Positions 54,586 to 63,616 of a stretch of 64,000 nt of DNA are shown here, one piece after another. Below the pieces are notes generated by a model that ran no database searches, was not told where the DNA came from, and worked only from the letters and a program-made list of their open reading frames with translations. Each line of letters begins with the position of its first letter. Position 1 is the first letter of the stretch. This DNA comes from Melioribacteraceae bacterium 4301-Me (GTDB lineage Bacteria > Bacteroidota > Ignavibacteria > Ignavibacteriales > Melioribacteraceae). Made by a program: the position numbers and the translations under genes. Location of the stretch: positions 186,001-250,000 of the forward strand of contig JBGORM010000004.1 in NCBI GenBank assembly GCA_041538185.1, given 5' to 3'.

Positions 54586-54817
54586 AAAAATTGAATTCTT
54601 AAAATAAGCACAGATAGACTACATCCCTTTAGTGCAAAATCTATAAGATGTTTTTAAAATTTATGTTTTTATAAAAAGACTTTTTCATTTGAATACAGCT
54701 TTAGATTTATTTCTTATAATTAGCCGTTCAAAATTAGCCGAGGTTTATAAACCTTTGATTTTGCTTCAACTAAAATAATCACAATAATTATCATCGTGAT
54801 ATTTAACTGATTTTTAA
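54586..54817. other. Non-coding region before the CapA gene with a 14-base palindrome
   Basis: AGGTTTATAAACCT at 54741–54754 is a perfect 14-base palindrome, 63 bases before the CapA start. The word TTAGCCG occurs twice just upstream of it (in 54720–54740). ACATCCCTTTAGTGC near 54621 looks like a decayed half of the GTCCCTTTAGGGAC palindrome seen at 31013. No reading frame is present. Confidence 0.35.
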
Positions 54818-55921
54818 ATGAAGAGAATTTTTTCAATAATACTGTTCGGATGCGTTTTCACAATATCCTCTGCTAAAAATCAATTGGATTCATTGAGTAT
54901 CGTAACTATCTCAGCAGTTGGAGATTTAATGTGCCATTCGGTGCAATGCAATTATGCAAAAACTAACAACGGCTCTTTTGATTTTAATCCTATTTTTAAG
55001 TTTATCACAAAATTCATTCAAAATTCTGATTTATCTTTTGGAAATTTGGAAACTGTAATTTCTGGCAATAAAGAAAAATATTCTGGTTATCCATTATTTA
55101 ATTCTCCAGTTGAATATTTGCAAGCAATTAAAAATGCAGGCTTCGATATTCTTTTTACTTCGAATAATCATTGCTTGGATAAAGGCGAAACAGGCTTAAT
55201 TAATACGATTGAAAAAATTAAAGAAATTGGATTGATAAATGTGGGAACCTTTGTTAGTCAAAAAGATCGTGATTCAATTAGGCTAATTAATTTAAAAGGA
55301 ATAAATATTGCCGTACTTGGTTATACTTTTAGCACAAATGGAATCCCTCTGCCAAAAAACAAGAACTTTCTCGTAAATATTATCGACACGAATTTAATTA
55401 AGAGTGATATCAATAATGCAAAAGCAAAAAAGGCCGACTTAATTTTAGTTTATTATCATTTTGGTGATGAATATTCAGGAAAGCCTTCAAAGTTTCAAGA
55501 AAAAATTGTAAAAAAGTCAATTGCCTACGGTGCAAGCATAATTTTAGGTAGTCATCCGCACGTTATACAAAAAGTTGAAAAATTTAAGTGTAATTATGGA
55601 AATATTGATACTGGTTTTGTTGCTTATTCTCTCGGGAATTTTGTTTCAAATCAAAGATGGCGATATTCTGATGCTGGTATGATTTTACAATTTACAATTG
55701 TTAAAAATTTTTCGGATGATTCAATAAAAATTGTAATGTTGTCCTATGTGCCAACTTGGGTTTATAAGGGAGAATTAAACGGTAAAAAAGAATTTGTCAT
55801 TTTGCCTTGTGACAGTGCTTATTACAAACAATATGATTTTTTAAATTATTATGACTGGCATTTGCTAAAACAGAGTCTCTCCGATACGAAGAAGGCATTA
55901 AGTAACATCAGGCCACATTGA
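54818..55921 (+). CDS. CapA/PgsA-family metallophosphoesterase-like protein, exported
   Basis: 367 residues with a signal peptide (MKRIFSIILFGCVFTISSA). Family motifs are ISAVGDLMCHSVQ, LSFGNLETVISG, LFTSNNHCLDKGETGLINTI, LILVYYHFGDEYSGKP, IILGSHPHVIQKVE and AYSLGNFVSNQRW. CapA relatives belong to the calcineurin-like fold and take part in poly-gamma-glutamate or capsule formation, but no capB, capC or other capsule genes are adjacent. Function beyond an envelope-located phosphoesterase-like protein is uncertain. Confidence 0.88.
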   Translation: MKRIFSIILFGCVFTISSAKNQLDSLSIVTISAVGDLMCHSVQCNYAKTNNGSFDFNPIFKFITKFIQNSDLSFGNLETVISGNKEKYSGYPLFNSPVEYLQAIKNAGFDILFTSNNHCLDKGETGLINTIEKIKEIGLINVGTFVSQKDRDSIRLINLKGINIAVLGYTFSTNGIPLPKNKNFLVNIIDTNLIKSDINNAKAKKADLILVYYHFGDEYSGKPSKFQEKIVKKSIAYGASIILGSHPHVIQKVEKFKCNYGNIDTGFVAYSLGNFVSNQRWRYSDAGMILQFTIVKNFSDDSIKIVMLSYVPTWVYKGELNGKKEFVILPCDSAYYKQYDFLNYYDWHLLKQSLSDTKKALSNIRPH

Positions 55922-56024
55922 TTGCTTTTTTTCACGGAAAGCTTCTGGAATAATTTTTACCGCAATTGATTCAACAATTCCTTTATTATTTTTTTATTTT
56001 TGCACAATTATTTTGAAATTTCGT

Positions 56025-57221
56025 ATGAATAAAAAAGCGTCTCTAACAGTTATTTTCATTACAATATTCATTGACTTAATGGGTTTTGGAATACTAATTC
56101 CCATACTACCCACTTTTGCAAGTAAAAGCCTGGGGATTTCAGATTTTGGGATAGGGATCATTATTGCTTCATATTCTTTTATTCAATTTATTTTTAGTCA
56201 TACTCTTGGCAGGCTTTCGGATAAAATAGGAAGAAGACGGATTATTCTTTTTTCACTTTTGTTTACAATTACCTCATATATTGTTTTTAGTTTTTCGTCC
56301 TCATTTATTTTGTTACTATTTTCTAGAGTTTTGGGTGGAATTGGAGGTAGCAATATTGGTGCTGCTCAAGCCTATATTGCTGATATTACACCAAAAGAAG
56401 AAAGAGCAAAAGGGATGGGGGTAATTGGCGCTGCTTTTGGCTTAGGTTTTGTCTTTGGTCCTTTAATAGGAGGTTTCCTCTCTGGCTATGGTTATCAAAT
56501 TACCGGCTTTGCAAGTGCTTTTATGTCTTCCGTAGCTTTTCTGTATGCTTTTTTTATGTTGCCAGAACCTAAACATATTTTAGAAGCAAATCGTCTAGAG
56601 AATCATAGCTTGATTGATATCAAATTTGCAAAACAAATATTAAAACATAATATAGTTGGATTGCTAATTGTGATTTTTTTTATAATAGTTTTTTCAATGG
56701 CAAATATTTATGGGACTTTTTCATTGTTGGGATATAAGGTCTACAATTTTACTGATAGACAAATTGGTGAATTGTTTGGTATACTTGGGATTGTCAGTGC
56801 AATTGTGCAAGGTGGTTTAATGAGAATTTTGTCAAGCAAATTTTCAGAAAGATCAGTCGTATTAATTGGTGCTGTTTTTATGTCGCTCTCATTGGCACTA
56901 TTGCCTTATGGAGTAAATTTTATAGGAGTTGCAGCAATAGCATGTGTTCTTGGCTTGGGCGTTGGAATCTTACAACCTACTGTTTTAAGTATGATTTCAA
57001 AATACTCTTCTGAGAAGCAGCAAGGAGCGGTTTTAGGACTTAATTCGTCGTTTTCTGCATTTGGGAGGGTACTTGGACCTTTATGGGGAGGGTTCTCCTT
57101 TAATTTTTTTGGTTATCAATTCCCATTTATAACTGGTGCCGCGTTTACTTTCGTTACTTTTTTGATTGCTTTATTCTTATTATCTTCACATAAACTTTCG
57201 CAAGCTTTAGAGCATGTTTAA
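56025..57221 (+). CDS. Major facilitator superfamily transporter (TetA/drug-efflux type)
   Basis: 398 residues from ATG 56025, twelve membrane helices. The MFS motif A is GRLSDKIGRRRIILFSLL (about residues 64–81), and motif C-like glycines appear in GVIGAAFGLGFVFGPLIGGFLSG, the antiporter signature of the 12-helix drug-efflux group. The first helix contains IDLMGFGILIPILP, as in TetA/MdtG relatives. The substrate is unknown. Its 3' end overlaps dusB by 8 bases. Confidence 0.9.
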   Translation: MNKKASLTVIFITIFIDLMGFGILIPILPTFASKSLGISDFGIGIIIASYSFIQFIFSHTLGRLSDKIGRRRIILFSLLFTITSYIVFSFSSSFILLLFSRVLGGIGGSNIGAAQAYIADITPKEERAKGMGVIGAAFGLGFVFGPLIGGFLSGYGYQITGFASAFMSSVAFLYAFFMLPEPKHILEANRLENHSLIDIKFAKQILKHNIVGLLIVIFFIIVFSMANIYGTFSLLGYKVYNFTDRQIGELFGILGIVSAIVQGGLMRILSSKFSERSVVLIGAVFMSLSLALLPYGVNFIGVAAIACVLGLGVGILQPTVLSMISKYSSEKQQGAVLGLNSSFSAFGRVLGPLWGGFSFNFFGYQFPFITGAAFTFVTFLIALFLLSSHKLSQALEHV

Positions 57222-58203
57222 AGTAGGTAAAATAAATATAGAAAAGGCAATTTTACTTGCACCGATGGAAGATGTGACCGATGTTGCATTCCGAAAAATT
57301 TGTAAAGAATATGGTGCCGATGTTGTGTATACTGAATTTGTCAATTCTGATGGGCTTGTTCGTAATAACAAAAAAACTGAGCAGAAATTAACAATTTTAG
57401 ATGAAGAACGACCTATAGGAATTCAAATTTATGGCGGAAACTTACAACCTATGATTGAGGCGGCAAAAATTGCTGAATCTCGGAATCCAGATATAATTGA
57501 TATTAATGCCGGCTGTTGGGTTAAGAAAGTTGCAAATAGAGGAGCTGGTGCTGGTTTATTAAAAGACCCCCCTTATATGCAAAAAATGGTTGAGGCTATT
57601 GTAAAAACTGTTAATATACCTGTCACTGTTAAAACTAGAATCGGGTGGGATAACAATTCAATTCATATTTTGGAAATTGCCAAAAGAATTGAAGATGCAG
57701 GCGCTGCTGCAATTACTATTCACGGAAGAACAAGAAGTCAAGGTCATTCTGGAGAACCTAACTGGGAAATAATTGCAAAGGTTAAAGAAAATATTTCTAT
57801 ACCTGTAGCTTTAAATGGCGGAGTCATGTCGGCTGAGGATGCTGTAAGAGCATTTAACCAAACTAACGTAGATGCAGTTATGATTGCGAGGGGTGCGATA
57901 GGTAACCCATGGATTTTTAGAGAAGTGAAAGAATTAATGAAAAATGGTAAAATTGTAAATTCGGTAACAGTAGAAGAAAGAATCACAACTATTCTTCGGC
58001 ATCTTAAATATGCTATTGAAATTAAAGGTGTCAGGGGAGCAATTATCCCATTTAGAAAATTTTATTCGGGTTACTTAAAGGGATTATTTGGAGCAGCACA
58101 AGTTAGAAAAGAATTGATGAAAATAGAAGAATATGCTCAATTAGAAGATTTATTGCTTTCCTATCTGTCGGAGCTTAAAAATAATTTTGAACAAGTAGCA
58201 TAA
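57214..58203 (+). CDS. dusB: tRNA-dihydrouridine synthase
   Basis: 329 residues, FMN-binding barrel plus helical tRNA-binding domain. Motifs are ILLAPMEDVTDVAFRKICKE, VVYTEFVNSDGLVR, IQIYGGN, INAGCWVKKVANRGAGAGLL, VKTRIGWD, ITIHGRTRSQGHSG, ALNGGVMSAEDA and MIARGAIGNPWIF. The catalytic Cys is present, but the usual GCP is GCW. PMEDVTD replaces the usual PMAGVTD. Reduces uridine in the tRNA D-loop with NADPH. It overlaps the MFS gene by 8 bases, and the PolX gene starts 5 bases after its stop. Confidence 0.94.
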   Translation: MFKVGKINIEKAILLAPMEDVTDVAFRKICKEYGADVVYTEFVNSDGLVRNNKKTEQKLTILDEERPIGIQIYGGNLQPMIEAAKIAESRNPDIIDINAGCWVKKVANRGAGAGLLKDPPYMQKMVEAIVKTVNIPVTVKTRIGWDNNSIHILEIAKRIEDAGAAAITIHGRTRSQGHSGEPNWEIIAKVKENISIPVALNGGVMSAEDAVRAFNQTNVDAVMIARGAIGNPWIFREVKELMKNGKIVNSVTVEERITTILRHLKYAIEIKGVRGAIIPFRKFYSGYLKGLFGAAQVRKELMKIEEYAQLEDLLLSYLSELKNNFEQVA

Positions 58204-58208
58204 AGTTT

Positions 58209-59912
58209 ATGTCTCTTAAAATAGAAATAGCCCAACTTCTTGAAAATTATTCTGATTTATTAGAGCTCAATAATGATAACCCATTTAGAATAAAGGCGTT
58301 AAGAAAAGCTTCAGAAATTATACTTTCATTAGATGATGATTTAGAGTACTACTTGAACTCAGGCGAAATTGCCAACATTAAAGGGATAGGAAAAGGTATT
58401 TTATCGATTATTGAGGAGTTCAAAAGTAAAGGGAAAGTAGAAGATTATGAAAGGCTGAAATCTAAATACCCGGCTACAATCTGGGAATTGTTCAATATCA
58501 AAGGCTTGGGAGCAAAGAAGATTAAATTGCTGTATGACCAATTAGGTGTTTCCTCTGTTGATAGTTTAGCTAAAGCGTGTGAAGAAAATCAGCTATTAAA
58601 GTTGAAAGGCTTTAGTGCCCAATCTCAAAGACATATTTTAGAAGAAATAAATAAACTGAACGAAGCTAAGAAGTATATTCTATTGGACTTGGCTACTAAA
58701 TATAAAGATGAAATATTAGCCTATCTTTCAACCATTCCTGATGTAATAAAATGCGAAGTTACTGGAGAACTTCGTAGGATAAATGAAGTAATTTCTAAAA
58801 TAGAAATTGTTGTTTTAGCAAAGAATATACAGAATGTTAAAAATGTACTTAGTGAGAAATTTTTACTTAACGATATTATTGATGAATCTAATTATTTAAA
58901 ATTAGTCTTTAATTACGAATTTAACAAAATATGTGAAATTTATGTTATTAATAAACCGCAGACTTACACTAAAATATTGTTTGAGTCTACAGGCAGTAAA
59001 GCTTTTTTGGAAAAGCTTAATTATAGTCAAAGTAAATTAGAGTACAACTCCGAAGAAGAAATTTTTAAAACTTTAAATCATTGTTATGTAATTCCTGAAA
59101 TGCGAGAGGAGCAGCTTTTTGATTATCCCGTAAAACTACAGTTAGCAACCGACCTTTCAATTGAACATTTTCAAGGTTTGCTCCATTTTCATACTAATTA
59201 TTCTGATGGATTGAATTCTTTAGAAGAAATGCGTTTTCAAGCTCAGAAAATGGGTTTTAGGTATATAGCTGTTTGTGATCATAGTAAATCAGCTTTTTAT
59301 GCAAATGGAATGGACGAAAAGAAAATTCTTCAGCAAAAATCCTTAATTGAAAAATTAAACCAAGCAGATGGCCCTTATATTTATCACGGTATTGAATGTG
59401 ATATCCTTTCAAATGGCAAATTGGATTACGATGACCAAATCCTAAAAGTATTTGATTTTGTGGTAATATCTGTACATTCAAACTTTGGTTTAAATGAAAA
59501 TGAGATGACTAATAGACTTATTAAGGCAATTGAGAATCAGTATTCTGATCTTTTGGGACATCCTTCAGGTAGACTGCTATTAGCCCGCGAACCTTACAAA
59601 GTTAGTATGTATAAGGTAATAGATGCATGCAAAGAAAATAACGTTGCAATAGAAATAAATGCTAATCCACAAAGGCTAGATTTAGATTGGAGGTTTATAT
59701 TACCGGCAAGGGAAAAAGGTTGTAAGTTTTCCATTAATCCGGATGCACATTCTATAAGTTCCATAAGTGAAATAAATTATGGTATTATGGTGGCAAGGAA
59801 AGGTGGGCTGCAAGTTAATGAGGTTATCAATTGTTACAATATTAAGAAATTTGATGAATTTCTAAACAGGAAAGTTAACCGTAAAAATAAAGGGGATATT
59901 CAATGGAGTTAA
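58209..59912 (+). CDS. polX: PolX-type protein: degenerate polymerase domain plus PHP nuclease
   Basis: 567 residues. The N-terminus has the Pol X 8-kDa/HhH region (NPFRIKALRKASEIIL, IANIKGIGKGILSIIEEF, LFNIKGLGAKKIKLLYDQL). The palm, normally GS-x-RR followed by DxD, reads TGELRRINEVISKIEIVVL: the two catalytic Asp positions are K197 and E199, so DNA synthesis is unlikely. The C-terminal PHP domain looks complete: HFHTNYSDG, VCDHSKSA, HGIECDIL, SVHSNFG, LGHPSGR, INANPQRLDLDW and INPDAHS. The protein is probably a DNA 3'-exonuclease or phosphatase in base-excision repair. apt overlaps its end. Confidence 0.88.
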   Translation: MSLKIEIAQLLENYSDLLELNNDNPFRIKALRKASEIILSLDDDLEYYLNSGEIANIKGIGKGILSIIEEFKSKGKVEDYERLKSKYPATIWELFNIKGLGAKKIKLLYDQLGVSSVDSLAKACEENQLLKLKGFSAQSQRHILEEINKLNEAKKYILLDLATKYKDEILAYLSTIPDVIKCEVTGELRRINEVISKIEIVVLAKNIQNVKNVLSEKFLLNDIIDESNYLKLVFNYEFNKICEIYVINKPQTYTKILFESTGSKAFLEKLNYSQSKLEYNSEEEIFKTLNHCYVIPEMREEQLFDYPVKLQLATDLSIEHFQGLLHFHTNYSDGLNSLEEMRFQAQKMGFRYIAVCDHSKSAFYANGMDEKKILQQKSLIEKLNQADGPYIYHGIECDILSNGKLDYDDQILKVFDFVVISVHSNFGLNENEMTNRLIKAIENQYSDLLGHPSGRLLLAREPYKVSMYKVIDACKENNVAIEINANPQRLDLDWRFILPAREKGCKFSINPDAHSISSISEINYGIMVARKGGLQVNEVINCYNIKKFDEFLNRKVNRKNKGDIQWS

Positions 59913-60424
59913 AATCCTTAATTAGAACCGTACCAGATTTTCCTAAAAAGGGAATAATGTTTAGAGATATCACTACTTTGCTTAAAGATAAAAATGGCCT
60001 TAATTATGCTTTAGAAGAATTATATAATTTATCTAAAACAAAGAAGATAACAAAAGTAGTTGGTATAGAATCTCGAGGATTTATTTTAGGAGGTGCTCTG
60101 GCTATAAAATTAGGTGCTGGTTTTGTTCCTATTCGAAAACCAGGTAAATTGCCTGCCCCGTCTATTTCAGAATCTTATATTTTAGAGTATGGTGTAGATT
60201 CAATTGAAATTCATAAAGATGCTATTCAACCTGGAGATACTGTGTTGCTCCATGACGATCTTTTAGCTACTGGTGGTACAATGAATGCAGCATGTAAGCT
60301 AATTGAAAACTTAGGTGGCAAAGTAGAACAAATTTCTTTTTTAATTGAATTAGCATTTTTGAAGGGTAGAGAAAAACTAAGCAGATATGAAGTTCATTCA
60401 CTTATTCAATACGATGAGGAATAA
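59903..60424 (+). CDS. apt: Adenine phosphoribosyltransferase
   Basis: Makes AMP from adenine and PRPP in purine salvage. 173 residues: IRTVPDFPKKGIMFRDITTLL at the N-terminus, GIESRGFILGGALAIKLGAGF, VPIRKPGKLPAP and the PRPP loop VLLHDDLLATGGTMNAA. The length is typical. The start ATG 59903 lies inside the 3' end of the PolX gene (10-base overlap), with AAAGGGG upstream, so the two are coupled. Confidence 0.96.
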   Translation: MELKSLIRTVPDFPKKGIMFRDITTLLKDKNGLNYALEELYNLSKTKKITKVVGIESRGFILGGALAIKLGAGFVPIRKPGKLPAPSISESYILEYGVDSIEIHKDAIQPGDTVLLHDDLLATGGTMNAACKLIENLGGKVEQISFLIELAFLKGREKLSRYEVHSLIQYDEE

Positions 60425-60448
60425 AATATAAACTTAATTACCGAATCA

Positions 60449-61135
60449 TTATCTAAAATTTTCTTTCCATTTTTTGGGAGCAATTATAATTACAAATTCT
60501 CCTTTTATTGTTTTTAAAGAAAATTGGTTAAGAATTTCAAAAGGATAACCTCGCCAACTTTCTTCAAACATTTTAGTTAGTTCTCGCCAAACTACAATAT
60601 ATCTGTTAGGCATATAAACACTTAATTCTTTTAACAATTTTTCGATTCTATATACTGATTCGTACAAAACGATCGTCCTTTCTTCTTTAGATAGTTCTTT
60701 TAATTTCGTTTGTCTGCCTTTCTTTTGAGGAAGGAAACCCTCAAAGACATAAGAGTCAGTAGGTATACCTGAAATGCTAAGAGCTAATGTGGCAGCATTT
60801 GCACCTGGTATTCCTATAATTTCAATATTTCTTTTTATTGCCTCGTTTACTAAACGTATGCCCGGATCTGAAATACATGGTGTGCCTGCATCCGATATTA
60901 AAGCAATACTTTTCCCTTGTAATAGTTGTTCAATAATAAAAGGTATTTTTTTAGTTTCAGAATGTGCATTATAAGAAATCATTTCCTTTCGTATTTGATA
61001 TGTATCAAGAAGAATTTTAGACTTTCGAGTGTCTTCGCAAATTATAAAGTCAACTTCATTAAGTGTATCTATTGCACGCAATGTAATGTCTTTTAAATTG
61101 CCAATTGGGGTGGCTACCACATATAGTCTACCCAT
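60449..61135 (-). CDS. rsmI: 16S rRNA (cytidine1402-2'-O)-methyltransferase
   Basis: 228 residues with the tetrapyrrole-methylase fold of RsmI: LYVVATPIGNLKDITLRA, ICEDTRKSKILL, ALISDAGTPCISDPGIRLV, VIGIPGANAATLALSISG and FEGFLPQKKGRQ. It modifies C1402 of 16S rRNA in the decoding centre. The family often ends with a C-terminal extension that is short here (family range about 225–290). The ATG at 61135 is clear, with a modest ribosome site. Confidence 0.95.
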   Translation of the reverse strand: MGRLYVVATPIGNLKDITLRAIDTLNEVDFIICEDTRKSKILLDTYQIRKEMISYNAHSETKKIPFIIEQLLQGKSIALISDAGTPCISDPGIRLVNEAIKRNIEIIGIPGANAATLALSISGIPTDSYVFEGFLPQKKGRQTKLKELSKEERTIVLYESVYRIEKLLKELSVYMPNRYIVVWRELTKMFEESWRGYPFEILNQFSLKTIKGEFVIIIAPKKWKENFR

Positions 61136-61259
61136 TCAACTTGTCCTTATGATGTGTTTCGACCATTAAAGTAATACTTCACTAACAATATTAGCCATCA
61201 ACAAGAAATTCATCCCTAATGTTTTTCCATTATTAAATATAAACTGCCAATCTTCTATC

Positions 61260-62627
61260 TTATACTTTTTCGTTAGCTAATTTAGATAATACATTCTTAA
61301 TTTTTGAAATGCCAATATCAATTTCGCTTTCATTAACTATAAGCGGTGGTCGAAATCTTATGGTCTTAGTCCCGCAGCCGAGCATTATCACCTTTTCCTT
61401 ATAAAGCTCCTTCAAAAATTTATTACGTAAATCTGTGTTGGGCATGTCAAATGAACAAAGCAGTCCTAAACCGCGGGCTTGGCTTACTAATGTTGGAAAT
61501 TCAGCTTGTAATTCATATAATCTTTTTAAGAGGTGTTTACCCATATTAGCAGCATTATCAATCAATTTTTCTTCCTGAATAATTTCCAAGTATTTTTTTG
61601 AGCGCACCATATCGGCGAGATTACCGCCCCACGTCGAATTAATACGACTTGATTTATGAAAGACGTTGTCAGCTACATCATCTATCCTATTATTTACCAT
61701 TATGCCGCAGACTTGAGTTTTTTTGCCAAAAGCAATTATATCAGGGTTAACAAAATACTGATGAGCCCACATTTTGCCTGTCATAGCAATTCCAGTTTGT
61801 ACTTCATCAAACATCAATAAAATTTCATTCTCGTCTGCTATTTCTCTAAGCTTAATAAAAAATTCTTTTCTAAAAAAGTTATCGCCACCTTCGCATTGTA
61901 TGGGCTCAATTATTATTAGAGCAATATCATCCTTATATGTTTTAATTGCATCATAAATTTCGTTTATTGCTTTTTCCTCTGCTTGTTTAATTTTATCGAT
62001 GTTTTCTTCCACTGGGAAAATAATTTTTGGATTTGTTATTCGAGGCCAATTGAACTTTGGATAAAGAGCAACTTTGTTAGGGTCAGTATTGGTTAACGAC
62101 ATTGTATAGCCGCTTCTTCCATGAAAAGCTTCGCGGAAATGAATTACTTTTTGACCTTTTTCTTCTTTGTATCCTTTTTGAAAGTTTTTTCTAGTCTTCC
62201 AATCAAATGCTGTCTTTAATCCGTTTTCTACAGCTAAAGCACCGCCTTCAATGAAAAATAGATACTTAAAATAATTGGGCATCGCAATTTTTGAGAATGT
62301 ATCTACAAAGCTTGCCATTTGAATAGTGTAAATATCTGAATTGGAAGGCTTATTCAAAGCGGCAACTGCAATTTCTTCTTTGAATTCTTTTGTATTCATT
62401 TTGGGATGATTTATCCCTACCGGAGATGAAGCAAAAAATGAAAAAAAGTCTAAGTACCTTTCTCCAGTTTTTGCGTCAATTATGTTTAGCCCTTGACTTT
62501 TTTCTAAATCGAGTACTAATTCGAAACCATCAATTAACATAAATTTTTTGAGTACTTCGTGAACTTTTTCTGCTGGGATTGCTTTCACAGTTTGATTTAA
62601 AATATGTTTATTATTAGCGGAATGCAT
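61260..62627 (-). CDS. lat: L-lysine 6-transaminase (lysine epsilon-aminotransferase)
   Basis: 455 residues from ATG 62627, preceded by GGAGG; four apparent codons upstream are just the ribosome site. Class III aminotransferase features include FFSFFASSPVGINHPK, FIEGGALAVENGLKTAFDW, REAFHGRSGYTMSLTNTD, IIEPIQCEGGDN, LMFDEVQTGIAMTGK and IIAFGKKTQVCG with the PLP lysine. The FFSFFASSP and KKTQVCG stretches are characteristic of LAT, which converts lysine to aminoadipate semialdehyde. A divergent ALDH7-type gene begins about 1 kb away and would oxidise that product, supporting the call. Confidence 0.92.
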   Translation of the reverse strand: MHSANNKHILNQTVKAIPAEKVHEVLKKFMLIDGFELVLDLEKSQGLNIIDAKTGERYLDFFSFFASSPVGINHPKMNTKEFKEEIAVAALNKPSNSDIYTIQMASFVDTFSKIAMPNYFKYLFFIEGGALAVENGLKTAFDWKTRKNFQKGYKEEKGQKVIHFREAFHGRSGYTMSLTNTDPNKVALYPKFNWPRITNPKIIFPVEENIDKIKQAEEKAINEIYDAIKTYKDDIALIIIEPIQCEGGDNFFRKEFFIKLREIADENEILLMFDEVQTGIAMTGKMWAHQYFVNPDIIAFGKKTQVCGIMVNNRIDDVADNVFHKSSRINSTWGGNLADMVRSKKYLEIIQEEKLIDNAANMGKHLLKRLYELQAEFPTLVSQARGLGLLCSFDMPNTDLRNKFLKELYKEKVIMLGCGTKTIRFRPPLIVNESEIDIGISKIKNVLSKLANEKV

Positions 62628-62691
62628 TTTTACCTCCAATTTTTTGAAGTATAATATGATGTAAATATAAATTGGAGATGAGATTAAAAGA

Positions 62692-62702
62692 CCTCTTCGA
62701 GG
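62692..62702. repeat. Solitary REP-like palindrome
   Basis: CCTC-TTC-GAGG followed by CGGGAAATAAAAT. The downstream word is like the GGGACGAAATAAAA that follows the palindrome at 31013–31026, so it may be a diverged member of the same family, in the gap between lat and the lipoprotein gene. Confidence 0.35.
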
Positions 62703-62834
62703 CGGGAAATAAAATAGCTCCTAAGAGTTTTTCTTCCAGTAATCTTTAAAAAATTTATAAAATGATTCATATTTATTTATCTTTGATATACAAAGTTAAG
62801 GAGTTAACTTAGCTAAATCAATTCATTAGATAAA

Positions 62835-63479
62835 ATGACAACTTTCACTAATCAACATAGTATCTTAAAAACAGTTACAAAAGTTATTAGATACTTACTG
62901 TTTCTGTTCTCTTTTCCCTTTCTTACTAACTGTACCAAAGAGAAAAATATAAATAGTAATGATGATTTCTTAAAAATTGATACGACTCTCATTGGTGTAA
63001 AAATTTATGATAAAAATCTTGGGATAAAATTTAATACACCTAAAAACTGGCTGTTAACGCCAACCTTAGCTTCTAAAAAGGAAATATCACTTTATGGTAA
63101 AGGAATAAAAGGGCAAGAAAAATTTATCTTTACTCCGACTTATGTTTTTTTTAATACTACAACCAGTGGATTGTTAAACGTGGGGATGGTTGTTTTCGAA
63201 GATTCGGGCAGAGTATCAAATGCAAATTTTGAGTTGTACAAAAGTACACTAAGCCAAAAATTGAATCCTAATTTAAAAGCAATGGTAAATTTTACAAAAG
63301 CTGGGATGAATTTTACCTATTTCAAAGGTGAGCAGCAAAATTTTGTATGGATTACTTTAGTCTGCTCTAACTTAAAAGGCTCGGTAATTCAGTTCAATTA
63401 CAATTCAGTTAAACAAAATTATGCATTGGAAGAAAATGCCATACAATCCTCAATTGCAACTATTCTACCAGTAAAGTAA
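62835..63479 (+). CDS. Hypothetical lipoprotein
   Basis: 214 residues. The N-terminus (VIRYLLFLFSFPFLTNC) is a lipoprotein signal with lipobox Cys at about residue 33; the preceding 17-residue n-region is longer than usual. The mature part begins with a polar linker (TKEKNINSNDDF), then a beta-rich domain (GVKIYDKNLGIKFNTPKNWLL, FVWITLVCSNLKGSVIQFNY) reminiscent of PsbP-like folds, which I cannot assign firmly. It stands between divergent lat and the ALDH gene. The function is unknown. Confidence 0.7.
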   Translation: MTTFTNQHSILKTVTKVIRYLLFLFSFPFLTNCTKEKNINSNDDFLKIDTTLIGVKIYDKNLGIKFNTPKNWLLTPTLASKKEISLYGKGIKGQEKFIFTPTYVFFNTTTSGLLNVGMVVFEDSGRVSNANFELYKSTLSQKLNPNLKAMVNFTKAGMNFTYFKGEQQNFVWITLVCSNLKGSVIQFNYNSVKQNYALEENAIQSSIATILPVK

Positions 63480-63616
63480 TTAAGTAATTAATGGAATTGT
63501 TTGTTCGGTTGTATTACTTTTTTATTCTTGTTAAATTTTATCAGCATATAGCATTATTTTTTACTCATTTATTTATATAAATAATACTTTTAAAAACAAA
63601 AATGGCAGAGGTTACA

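Noticed and set aside
54818..55921. Capsule (poly-gamma-glutamate) locus
   Set aside because: Only the CapA-like protein is present, with no ligase or export genes nearby.
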